Source of the DNA: Thalassobacillus pellis
GTDB taxonomy: Bacteria > Bacillota > Bacilli > Bacillales > Halobacillaceae
DNA: 64,000 bases
Direction: 5' to 3'
NCBI RefSeq assembly: GCF_016908295.1
Contig: NZ_JAFBDO010000007.1
Span: 98,523-162,522, forward strand
In this document: in pieces, positions 57,493-64,000 of the stretch
Layout: each line of letters begins with the position of its first letter
Position numbering within the stretch: the stretch's first letter is position 1
Translations under genes and position numbers: made by a program
Notes under the pieces: model-generated
Seen by the model: only the letters and a program-made list of their open reading frames with translations
What the model was told of the DNA's origin: nothing
Database searches by the model: none

Positions 57493-58188
57493 TTGAATAA
57501 TATAAAAAATATTACCCACATAGGTATTGTTCTCCTTTTCTTAGGAGGGATTATCACCTATGTTGCCGGCTATAATAAAAATAATGAAGCATCCGCTGAA
57601 TTGGGAAAACAAACTGGATCGGAACAAGTCCAAGCTTTGACAGCCCAGAAAAATCCTTTATCTCTGCCACCAAAAGAATCACAGGTCACCAAATGGAAAG
57701 AAATGAAACTGACCGCAGAAAGACTGGTGAAGGAGAGTAATGGAAATTTCAAAAAATCGTGGGCGCTATACTTGGTACGAGAAGCCAAGCGTCACAATAT
57801 AGACCCATTTATTGTCTATGAACTGTTAAAGGTAGAAACTGGGGGAACTTTCAATCCAAAGCTTGTCGGTCCACAAACGGAATATGGACGTGCCTATGGA
57901 ATGGCTCAGTTTATGAAGAATACTGCACCTTGGATTGCAGATATGGCTGGGCTTCCTTACAAAGAAGAATTATTGTTTGACCCATATTATTCCATGCAGC
58001 TATCGATGACATACCTCAATTTCCTGCATGACCAATATGGGAATTGGAACGAGGCGCTAACAGCCTATCATCGGGGGATGGGCGGATTAAAAAATTATAA
58101 GCAGGAAAATGGTCATGCAAGGAGTTGGTATGCCGTAGAGATACAGGATAAAGCAGAGTTACATCCGTCTTTCGCTTCTGCAAAATGA
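57493..58188 (+). CDS. Lytic transglycosylase-like SLT-domain protein
   Basis: About 231 residues. N-terminal membrane anchor or signal (HIGIVLLFLGGIITYVAGY), a linker, then an SLT/goose-lysozyme-like domain (about 95-215): LYLVREAKRHNIDPFIVYEL, catalytic glutamate in LLKVETGGTFNPK, GRAYGMAQFMKNTAPWIA and ALTAYHRGMGG. Expected to cleave peptidoglycan at the cell surface. Start TTG 57493, after GAGGTGA; the in-frame ATG 57472 lies before the site. It occupies the interval where B. subtilis has yqfU and zinc-uptake genes. Confidence 0.85.
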   Translation: MNNIKNITHIGIVLLFLGGIITYVAGYNKNNEASAELGKQTGSEQVQALTAQKNPLSLPPKESQVTKWKEMKLTAERLVKESNGNFKKSWALYLVREAKRHNIDPFIVYELLKVETGGTFNPKLVGPQTEYGRAYGMAQFMKNTAPWIADMAGLPYKEELLFDPYYSMQLSMTYLNFLHDQYGNWNEALTAYHRGMGGLKNYKQENGHARSWYAVEIQDKAELHPSFASAK

Positions 58189-58213
58189 TGTTCCTGTATA
58201 TTCGAATAGTACC

Positions 58214-58245
58214 AGGAGAGCCAGAAAATGGCTCTCCTCTTTTTT
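58214..58245 (+). terminator. Terminator of the transglycosylase gene
   Basis: AGGAGAGCCA / TGGCTCTCCT stem then seven T. Confidence 0.92.
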
Positions 58246-58309
58246 TATATATTGAAGGGTATTGGCGAACAATAATAAGGAATCTCCGTAAAGGAAAGAG
58301 GGTGTTACC

Positions 58310-58714
58310 ATGGATGATTCCACAAAGCGCTCAACCTATGATGAGGTCGAAGATACAGATCATTATGGAGATGAAACGATGAGAGACAAGGAAGGCCTTG
58401 TCCATTACGATGAGAATTATGATGAAAAAAGACATGAAGAAGAATTTGCACAGGAAATGGCAATCCCGAATGAAACCCTTCAATCAGAAGAGCGGGAAAC
58501 AGATATGCAGTCAGATGTGCAGACAGGCTTCGGCTGGCTGGCATTGATTCTTGCAGGACTGTCCTTTTTCATGGCTCCTGTCCTATTAGGGGGAGCTGGC
58601 ATCGTATTAGGATTTATGGCTAAACGCAGAGGAGCAGACACGCTGGGTAATACAGCGATATTCCTCGGTGCCGTTTCCGTAATCTTATCTCTTTTTATAG
58701 CCCCATTTGTATAA
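58310..58714 (+). CDS. YqfX-like membrane protein
   Basis: 134 residues. A very acidic, hydrophilic N-terminal half (1-~70) followed by two or three hydrophobic helices (GWLALILAGLSFFMAPVLLGG, TLGNTAIFLGAVSVILSLFI) with the GIVLGFMAKRRG turn seen in DUF4190-type proteins. Position between the yqfT region and ispG is that of yqfX in B. subtilis. Function unknown. Ribosome site AAAGAGGGTG. Confidence 0.7.
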   Translation: MDDSTKRSTYDEVEDTDHYGDETMRDKEGLVHYDENYDEKRHEEEFAQEMAIPNETLQSEERETDMQSDVQTGFGWLALILAGLSFFMAPVLLGGAGIVLGFMAKRRGADTLGNTAIFLGAVSVILSLFIAPFV

Positions 58715-58730
58715 GTGGTGGCTGATAAAG

Positions 58731-58764
58731 AAAAGTGAGCCCTTACACGGGGCTCACTTTTTGT
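58731..58764. terminator. Bidirectional terminator between yqfX-like gene and ispG
   Basis: AAAAGTGAGCCC / GGGGCTCACTTTTT stem between convergent genes. Confidence 0.92.
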
Positions 58765-58765
58765 A

Positions 58766-59866
58766 TTATACTTCTTGTTTTTCCTGCTCTTTTTTATAAT
58801 GTTCTTCTGCCAATTTGTCGACTTCTTTTTTCAACTCTTCCACCATGATATCTTCCGGAACCTTCCGAATGATTTCTCCATGACGGAATAATAGTCCTTC
58901 GTTACGTGCTCCTGCAATTCCTATATCTGCTTCTCTTGCTTCTCCAGGTCCATTAACCGCACATCCAAGGACCGCTACTTTGATTGGTGCCTTAATTGTC
59001 TGGATATATTCCTCAACTTCATTGGCGATGGAAATCAAATCGATTTCAATTCTCCCGCATGTAGGACATGAAATCAATGTAGCTGCATTTGAAGCAAGGC
59101 CAAATGATTTCAAGAGTTCCCGTGCCACTTTAACTTCTTCCACGGGATCTGCACTTAATGAAATACGCAATGTACTGCCAATACCTTTACTTAGTATCGC
59201 CCCTAGACCTGCAGCACTTTTTACTGTCCCGGCAAAAAGTGTACCTGACTCAGTAATACCGAGGTGAAGGGGATACTTGATTACTTCAGCAGCTTTTTCG
59301 TATGCTTCGATAGCCAAATTAACGTCAGAGGCTTTCAAGGATACAATAATATCATGGAAATCCAGATCTTCCAGGATTTTAATATGGTGTAAGGCACTTT
59401 CTACCATACCATCTGCAGTGGGATAGCCATATTTCTTAATAATATGCTTTTCCAAAGAGCCCGCATTTACACCAATCCGGATCGGAATCCCTTTTTTCTT
59501 CGCTGCATTTACCACCGCTTCTACTTTTTCGCGGCGGCCAATATTTCCGGGATTGATTCGGATCTTATCCGCACCGCCTTCGATTGCTTTCAAAGCCATT
59601 TTATAATCAAAGTGTATATCAACGACAAGTGGGATATTGATACGTTTTTTTATTTCAGGGATAGCATCGGCAGCACGATCGTCAGGACAAGCCACCCTTA
59701 CAACCTGGCAGCCGGCTTCTTCTAACCGATGGATTTCATTAACCGTTGCTTCTACATCATGAGTTTTCGTAGTAGTCATGGACTGGACGACGACTTGGTC
59801 CTCGCCTCCAATTATTAAATTACCGACTCTTACCGGCCGGGTATCTTTTCTGTGCGTGATCGCCAT
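58766..59866 (-). CDS. ispG: 4-hydroxy-3-methylbut-2-en-1-yl diphosphate synthase (flavodoxin)
   Basis: 366 residues, penultimate enzyme of the MEP pathway (ispH, next step, is at 53419). TIM barrel with [28 protein letters not shown] and LGITESG, then the [4Fe-4S] domain with CPTCGR and [10 protein letters not shown]. Single-gene unit on the minus strand with GGAGCG before the ATG. Good length for the Gram-positive form. Confidence 0.96.
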   Translation of the reverse strand: MAITHRKDTRPVRVGNLIIGGEDQVVVQSMTTTKTHDVEATVNEIHRLEEAGCQVVRVACPDDRAADAIPEIKKRINIPLVVDIHFDYKMALKAIEGGADKIRINPGNIGRREKVEAVVNAAKKKGIPIRIGVNAGSLEKHIIKKYGYPTADGMVESALHHIKILEDLDFHDIIVSLKASDVNLAIEAYEKAAEVIKYPLHLGITESGTLFAGTVKSAAGLGAILSKGIGSTLRISLSADPVEEVKVARELLKSFGLASNAATLISCPTCGRIEIDLISIANEVEEYIQTIKAPIKVAVLGCAVNGPGEAREADIGIAGARNEGLLFRHGEIIRKVPEDIMVEELKKEVDKLAEEHYKKEQEKQEV

Positions 59867-59971
59867 AGTGAAACGCTCCTTTGTTTGTTCGCTGGAAGTT
59901 GATATGGCATATTTTAAATACCATCTTTTATTATAATAGCTAAAGGTTGAAATGAGAAGTAAGAGGGCTAA

Positions 59972-60331
59972 TTAACTTCCATTTACTTTTACATCATACA
60001 TTGGAAAATAATAAACGTGATCTATCTTAATGGCCGAAGGATCTGTACCTGGGTTCAGACGGACAAAATCCTGAAGCATCATTTCGATGGAATATACGTA
60101 TTCCCCATTATGCAGCTTTTCCATGATGGAAAGGACAGTATCTCCAGATTTAATTTTAACAGGTACTTTCTGATCGAATCTTAGCGGTGGTTTCTTTATC
60201 TCCGATTGATTAGGTGTAATTGTTTCTTCTGGAGTCTTTTCCTTTCCTTTTATCGTAACACCCGACGTCAAATCTTTGTACAGGCTCATCAGAAGCAATA
60301 CAATAAATATGAAAATCGCAGCCTTTTTCAC
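59972..60331 (-). CDS. yqfZ: YqfZ-like exported protein with LysM-type domain
   Basis: 119 residues. Signal anchor (AAIFIFIVLLLMSLYKD) and one C-terminal LysM-like segment: PVKIKSGDTVLSIMEKLHNG ... FVRLNPGTDPSAIKIDHVYYFP. Probably peptidoglycan- or spore-cortex-associated; in B. subtilis yqfZ is a sporulation-time gene beside ispG. Start GTG 60331 after GGTGGGG. Confidence 0.8.
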   Translation of the reverse strand: MKKAAIFIFIVLLLMSLYKDLTSGVTIKGKEKTPEETITPNQSEIKKPPLRFDQKVPVKIKSGDTVLSIMEKLHNGEYVYSIEMMLQDFVRLNPGTDPSAIKIDHVYYFPMYDVKVNGS

Positions 60332-60399
60332 TTCAACCCCACCTTAAAAAAGATTATGTATAGGTAATTCTATTTTTAATAAAAACTTTCCTTTCGTAA

Positions 60400-60425
60400 T
60401 GAAACTTATTTTTAGTTGAAACGTA
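60400..60425 (+). promoter_or_regulatory. Sigma-W type promoter of the second nfeD gene
   Basis: TGAAAC at 60400-60405, exactly 16 bases, CGTA at 60422-60425, a full match to the sigma-W consensus, 33 bases before the start codon. Confidence 0.8.
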
Positions 60426-60458
60426 AATATAAATATAGCTATGGGAGGGCGTGGGCAT

Positions 60459-61091
60459 ATGGGAATCTTAGAATATGACTGGATCAGCTTTCTAATCACC
60501 TTTTTAGGCACGTTATTTTTAATTGGGGAATTGCTCGTCAATATGCGTGGTGGGTTCGGGGTTGTTGGGCTCGGTTTTATAATCGTCTATTTCTATTCCT
60601 TTTTATCTCCAGGCATGTTTGTCATGATGCTGTTTATATACATCATTGGACTACTCTTGATCATTATAGATGGGAAAGTGTTGAATGATGGTACCCTTGC
60701 AACTATCGGTACAGTGCTTATGTTGGCGGCTGTCGGGTTTAGTTCGCCGAATTGGGTAGCGGGTCTGTATGGGGTAATTGGTGTGCTTCTTGGAGGAGCA
60801 TCATCATTTATATTTTTGAAAGTGTTCAAACGGCGGGAGATGTGGACTAAAATCGCTTTAATTGATCAGTTGTCGTCTGAAGCTGGATATAATACGATGA
60901 ATGAACACTACAAATCCCTTATAGGAAAGAAAGGAACCGCACTTACTGATATGCGTCCGGTGGGGACAGTCCGTGTAGATGGAAAAGAATACAGTGCTGT
61001 AACAAACGGACAGTGGATTCAACAAGGTACTTCCATTTTTGTAGAGAGTGTAGATGGAACAAAGATATTAATTAGAAAACTTGAGGAATAA
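60459..61091 (+). CDS. NfeD family protein, short membrane form
   Basis: 210 residues. Four or five membrane helices (about 8-125), then a C-terminal OB-fold (about 145-208) with IGKKGTALTDMRPVGTVRVDGKEYSAV and IFVESVDGTKILIRKL, diagnostic of NfeD. There is no protease domain. Such proteins accompany flotillins; here no flotillin gene is adjacent, but the sigma-W type promoter links it to the same stress regulon as yqeZ-floA. Start ATG 60459 after GGGAGGGCG. Confidence 0.87.
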   Translation: MGILEYDWISFLITFLGTLFLIGELLVNMRGGFGVVGLGFIIVYFYSFLSPGMFVMMLFIYIIGLLLIIIDGKVLNDGTLATIGTVLMLAAVGFSSPNWVAGLYGVIGVLLGGASSFIFLKVFKRREMWTKIALIDQLSSEAGYNTMNEHYKSLIGKKGTALTDMRPVGTVRVDGKEYSAVTNGQWIQQGTSIFVESVDGTKILIRKLEE

Positions 61092-61094
61092 AAG

Positions 61095-61137
61095 AATGAT
61101 CCATTCCAGGCAGATTTACTGGAATGGATCATTTTTT
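61095..61137 (+). terminator. Terminator of the second nfeD gene
   Basis: AATGATCCATTCCAG / CTGGAATGGATCATT, a perfect 15-bp stem, then six T. Repeat copy 4 starts at the next base. Confidence 0.95.
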
Positions 61138-61230
61138 CACTTTAAGAAAGTTTAACTGTGTTAAAAGATTAAAGTATAAGTGAAACTAAGGCTTCGCTAT
61201 AAGGACCTGGCGACAAGCCTGGTTTTTCTA
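61138..61230 (+). repeat. Terminator-linked dispersed repeat, copy 4
   Basis: Full copy of about 93 bases: CACTTTAAGAAAGTTTAACT at the start, AAAGTATAAGTGAAACTAAGG in the middle and CTGGCGACAAGCCTGGTTTTTCTA at the end (the hairpin has a compensating T-to-G pair of changes relative to copy 3). Its final CTA is the stop codon (TAG) of the convergent gene. Confidence 0.85.
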
Positions 61231-61719
61231 TTGTGGAACTTTACTAGTCGATAAAAGTGTAAGAACAAGGCAGGCAGGGAAGTACAACCATATGAATGCG
61301 GATGTGGTCATAGATAAAGCTTCTAATAATACAAAAATAATGGTCGGTCCTGTAATTGCATAACAGCAGATGTTCCATTGCTGTTTGTAATTAATCCTTC
61401 TGCGAGTCATTTTCCCGTAAATAAGGTTGATTCCAGCCAGTAGGGAAACAATACATAATAACAGGAAAGACGTGGCCAAATAGATGAAGGGTGTAAAAAC
61501 AATAATGAAAACCCCGCTCGAAACACCTTTCATGATTTCTCCTAAAGTGCCCTCAGGTCCATTCAAAGTAGTGAGTATCATACTTGTCAAAACAGGTATC
61601 ATCAACAAAAGACTGAGATAAAATAAGTACCCTAAAGCCTGGCCGATCGGCTTTAAGCGAAATGCACTTATCATTTTGAAATGGTAGAAACATTTAATCA
61701 TTTGCTGTGTTTTACTCAT
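61228..61719 (-). CDS. Small polytopic membrane protein, possibly DUF1189-related
   Basis: 163 residues with about four hydrophobic helices (LGYLFYLSLLLMIPVLTSMI, SGVFIIVFTPFIYLATSFLL, WNICCYAITGPTIIFVLLEA, FIWLYFPACLVLTLL). The beginning (FYHFKMISAFRLKPIGQALG) and WNICCYAITGPTI resemble DUF1189 proteins such as one in the yqgA-yqgC region of B. subtilis, but it is shorter than I expect for that family; the assignment is tentative. Ribosome site AAAGGAG before ATG 61719. The stop codon is formed by the end of repeat copy 4. Confidence 0.6.
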   Translation of the reverse strand: MSKTQQMIKCFYHFKMISAFRLKPIGQALGYLFYLSLLLMIPVLTSMILTTLNGPEGTLGEIMKGVSSGVFIIVFTPFIYLATSFLLLCIVSLLAGINLIYGKMTRRRINYKQQWNICCYAITGPTIIFVLLEALSMTTSAFIWLYFPACLVLTLLSTSKVPQ

Positions 61720-61810
61720 GGGTATTCTCCTTTACATTCTTTTCTATCTTAGAACACGGCGAAAGAAGGGACAAGTAAAACATACCAATATTTACTTTGG
61801 TTTAAGCGAA

Positions 61811-61827
61811 TGTAAATTTAGTGTAAA
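61811..61827. promoter_or_regulatory. Candidate PhoP half-sites upstream of the Na/Pi gene
   Basis: Two direct TGTAAA hexamers (TTTACA on the other strand) with an 11-base period, at 61811-61816 and 61822-61827; an inverted TTTACA lies at 61843-61848. PhoP boxes are TT(A/C/T)ACA repeats at this spacing. Only two clear half-sites are present, so this is weak. Confidence 0.3.
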
Positions 61828-61930
61828 TTTTGTCGGTTTTCCTTTACAAATGTTTTGGCAACCATTAATAATGGTAGAGGTGTTTATATAGCTTAGTAAT
61901 AATCTTGGATGAAAAAGGGGTGGCGAACCA

Positions 61931-63562
61931 TTGGAATTTGATGTACAGCAAATGATATTCCAATTTATTGGTGGCCTGGGTATTTTCTTGTTCGGCTTGA
62001 AATACATGGGCGATGGTCTTCAACGAATTGCAGGGGACAATTTAAGAGACATCTTAGATCGATTTACGAAAAACCCATTTCTAGGTGTTATATCAGGGGC
62101 TTTAATAACCGCACTTGTCCAAAGTAGTTCCACCACGACGGTTTTGACAGTAGGTCTGGTTAACGCGGGATTCATGACCTTCCGTCAGGCAATCGGTGTA
62201 ATTATGGGGGCAAACATCGGGACAACAATGACAGCCTTTATTATCGGGATTGATATTAAAGCTTATGGACTGCCAATCCTGGCTGTCGGTGCATTCATGA
62301 TTTTCTTCTTCAAAAACAAAAAAGTTACCTACATTGGACAAACATTATTTGGACTAGGGTCCTTATTTTTTGGTTTGGAAACGATGAGCGGTGGTATGAA
62401 GCCGCTGCGTTCCCTTGAGGCATTCACAGATTTGACTGTAAACATGAGTCAAAATCCACTTCTTGGAGTTTTAATTGGTACGGTGTTTACTGTCATTGTG
62501 CAAAGCTCCAGTGCAACAATCGGTATTCTGCAAGAGTTGTTTGGAGAAGGACTTGTTAGTATTCAAGCGGCGTTACCGGTTTTATTCGGGGATAACATCG
62601 GTACAACCATTACAGCTGTTTTAGCTGCTATCGGAGCATCTACTAGCGCGAAACGGGCAGCTGGTGTACATGTTCTATTTAATTTAATCGGTACCACAGT
62701 TTTCTTATTATTGTTAGTTCCTTTCACACATTATGTTGATTGGTTGAGAGGAGTGCTAGACCTTAACCCGGAAATGACTATTGCATTTGCCCATGGTTCT
62801 TTTAATATCCTGAATACGATTGTTCAATTTCCGTTTATTGCGGTATTAGCTTGGGTTGTTGTTAAACTGGTTCCTGGTGAAGATACAATTGTTGAATCAA
62901 AGCCTCGCCATCTTGATCCGATTTTCATTCAGCAGTCTCCGACGCTTGCATTGGACCAAGCTAAAGAAGAAGTGCTTCGTATGGGTGAATATGCATATAA
63001 AGGTTTGGAAGAAACGAATGCTTATTTAAACAGCGGACAGCAAAAACATGCGGAAGTTGCCTTACAGCTGGAAGAGGCACTTAATAACCTTGATCGCAAA
63101 ATTACTGATTATCTGGTTATGCTGGCGTCTGCTCCTTTAACTGATGAGGAAGGCCATAAGCATTCTGCGTTGCTTGATTCCGTAAGAGATATTGAACGGA
63201 TCGGCGACCATTTTGAAAATATCGTAGAATTAATTGACTATAAAATTTCCAATAAAGTTGATTTGACCGAACAGGCGAACGAAGATTTAAATGATATGAT
63301 TAATTTGACTCTCATGACCGTTAGACAGGCGATTAAAGCTTTAGAAACAATGGATAGGGAAGAAGCGCTAGCCGTTGTTCAAAAAGAGGATCAAATTGAC
63401 CAAATGGAAAGAACATATCGTAAAAAGCACATCATTCGTTTGAATGAAGGTGCCTGCTCTGGACAAGCTGGTATTGTCTTTGTCGATATTATCAGTAACT
63501 TAGAGCGAATCGGTGATCACGCTGTAAATATTGCAGAAGAAGTATTAGGTGAAAGTAAATAA
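61931..63562 (+). CDS. Na+/phosphate cotransporter with C-terminal PhoU domain
   Basis: 543 residues. Membrane part (about 1-310) with two family repeats: LVQSSSTTTVLTVGLVNAG with GANIGTTMTA, and IVQSSSATIGILQ with GDNIGTTITA. Soluble C-terminal region (about 340-540) is a PhoU-type helical bundle with SVRDIERIGDHFENIVELID and ISNLERIGDHAVNIAEEV. Imports phosphate with Na+; PhoU-like tails are thought to regulate it. Start TTG 61931, seven bases after GGGGTGG. A short paralogue is at 29161. Confidence 0.93.
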   Translation: MEFDVQQMIFQFIGGLGIFLFGLKYMGDGLQRIAGDNLRDILDRFTKNPFLGVISGALITALVQSSSTTTVLTVGLVNAGFMTFRQAIGVIMGANIGTTMTAFIIGIDIKAYGLPILAVGAFMIFFFKNKKVTYIGQTLFGLGSLFFGLETMSGGMKPLRSLEAFTDLTVNMSQNPLLGVLIGTVFTVIVQSSSATIGILQELFGEGLVSIQAALPVLFGDNIGTTITAVLAAIGASTSAKRAAGVHVLFNLIGTTVFLLLLVPFTHYVDWLRGVLDLNPEMTIAFAHGSFNILNTIVQFPFIAVLAWVVVKLVPGEDTIVESKPRHLDPIFIQQSPTLALDQAKEEVLRMGEYAYKGLEETNAYLNSGQQKHAEVALQLEEALNNLDRKITDYLVMLASAPLTDEEGHKHSALLDSVRDIERIGDHFENIVELIDYKISNKVDLTEQANEDLNDMINLTLMTVRQAIKALETMDREEALAVVQKEDQIDQMERTYRKKHIIRLNEGACSGQAGIVFVDIISNLERIGDHAVNIAEEVLGESK

Positions 63563-63565
63563 TAT

Positions 63566-63605
63566 AAAAAGAGCGCATCTGTCTCTGTGCAGTTGCGCTC
63601 TTTTT
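63566..63605 (+). terminator. Terminator of the PhoU-tailed Na/Pi gene
   Basis: AAAAAGAGCGCA / TGCGCTCTTTTT stem. Confidence 0.92.
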
Positions 63606-63722
63606 ATAGTAAAAGCTGGAGAGAAATTACTTTGTTTATTATGAAAATATGCTTGAATGAAGCGGAAGAACATGCTATATTATTTCTGTCGTTAATATCC
63701 GTTAGCTCAGCAAAATAAGTAA

Positions 63723-63751
63723 TTGACAAGCTTTCTTTTCCGTGTTATATT
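63723..63751 (+). promoter_or_regulatory. Sigma-A promoter with no gene in the window
   Basis: TTGACA at 63723-63728, 17-base spacer, TATATT at 63746-63751. No coding frame follows before the window ends, only the two repeat copies below; the target gene may lie to the right. Confidence 0.7.
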
Positions 63752-63806
63752 ATATTTTGTCGCTTCAGTGGACATGCAATTGAATGTTATTGAATTTACA
63801 TATAAT

Positions 63807-63861
63807 AAGGCATTGCGAAGAGTGCGACGTCACTGCAGAGCATGCAACACGACGAGCACAT
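63807..63861 (+). repeat. 55-bp direct repeat, copy A
   Basis: Identical to 63946-64000 at 52 of 55 positions by my alignment. Key part GTGCGACGTCACTGCAGAGC, then CATGCAACACGACGAGCAC. Spacing between copies is 139 bases; the intervening sequence is not repeated. Confidence 0.9.
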
Positions 63862-63945
63862 AGATAATTGATTATAGCTCAATGATTTACATATTAATAT
63901 TATTTCACCGTAGCTAAGCCGAAGCATCTTGAACTAACTCCCTGG

Positions 63946-64000
63946 AAGGCTTTGCGAGGAGTGCGACATCACTGCAGAGCATGCAACACGACGAGCACAT
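63946..64000 (+). repeat. 55-bp direct repeat, copy B (may continue past the edge)
   Basis: Second copy, with A-to-T, A-to-G and G-to-A differences to copy A, reaching the last base of the window. Whether more copies follow cannot be seen. No gene in 63606-64000. Confidence 0.9.

Noticed and set aside
63807..64000. CRISPR array at the right edge
   Set aside because: Repeats are 55 bases, 139 bases apart, with an 84-base intervening sequence; only two copies and no cas genes, so not a CRISPR pattern.

Overview
The window is a stretch of conserved core chromosome from an endospore-forming member of the Bacillaceae. Gene order follows the Bacillus subtilis sda-yqeG to yqfZ region almost gene for gene. 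Sporulation genes (sda, gpr, spoIIP, yqfC, yqfD), competence genes (comER, comEA-EB-EC), a T-box before glyQS, a CIRCE element before hrcA and sigma-W type promoters all support this. Codon use and intergenic sequence are moderately AT-rich. A partial mrpA-type Na+/H+ antiporter gene at the left edge is not part of the B. subtilis neighbourhood and would suit a salt- or alkali-tolerant lineage, but genus cannot be fixed from what is visible.

Layout. 1-2056: partial mrpA and the sporulation checkpoint gene sda on the minus strand, then a cluster of DnaA boxes. 2271-7288: yqeG-yqeH-aroE-yhbY-nadD-yqeK-rsfS-yqeM, a tightly packed operon for ribosome assembly, shikimate and NAD synthesis. 7443-11888: competence genes. 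12043-16872: yqzM, holA, rpsT, gpr, spoIIP, yqxA. 17000-28208: lepA, hemW, the hrcA-grpE-dnaK-dnaJ heat-shock operon, prmA, rsmE, mtaB. 28366-30970: deoC (an addition relative to B. subtilis), a Na/Pi cotransporter, rpsU, yqeY. 31124-34061: sigma-W type operon nfeD-floA-yqfB. 34137-41634: yqfC, yqfD, phoH, pgpH, ybeY, dgkA, era, yqzL, recO (no cdd). 41631-45056: promoter, T-box and glyQS. 45139-50510: ccpN, PPDK regulator, yqxD, dnaG, sigA. 50931-56757: cccA, trmK, nif3-like, ispH, cshB, nfo. 57042-63562: yqfT, a lytic transglycosylase, yqfX-like, ispG, yqfZ, a second NfeD with its own sigma-W type promoter, a small membrane protein and a PhoU-tailed Na/Pi cotransporter. The zinc-uptake (zur) genes that B. 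subtilis has near here are absent.

I found no phage, CRISPR array, defence island, tRNA or rRNA. The genes are conventional. The unusual material lies between genes: (i) a ~93-bp repeat present four times, each time starting exactly at the T-run of a gene's own intrinsic terminator; (ii) a GC-rich, long-hairpin REP-like repeat in three places, one of them between the glyQS T-box and glyQ; (iii) a 55-bp repeat present twice behind a strong promoter at the right edge; (iv) a perfect hairpin between the Shine-Dalgarno sequence and the start codon of sda; (v) a DnaA-box cluster; and (vi) a structured, geneless region before holA. None of these is evidence of a new protein system; the repeats are the best candidates for something undescribed.
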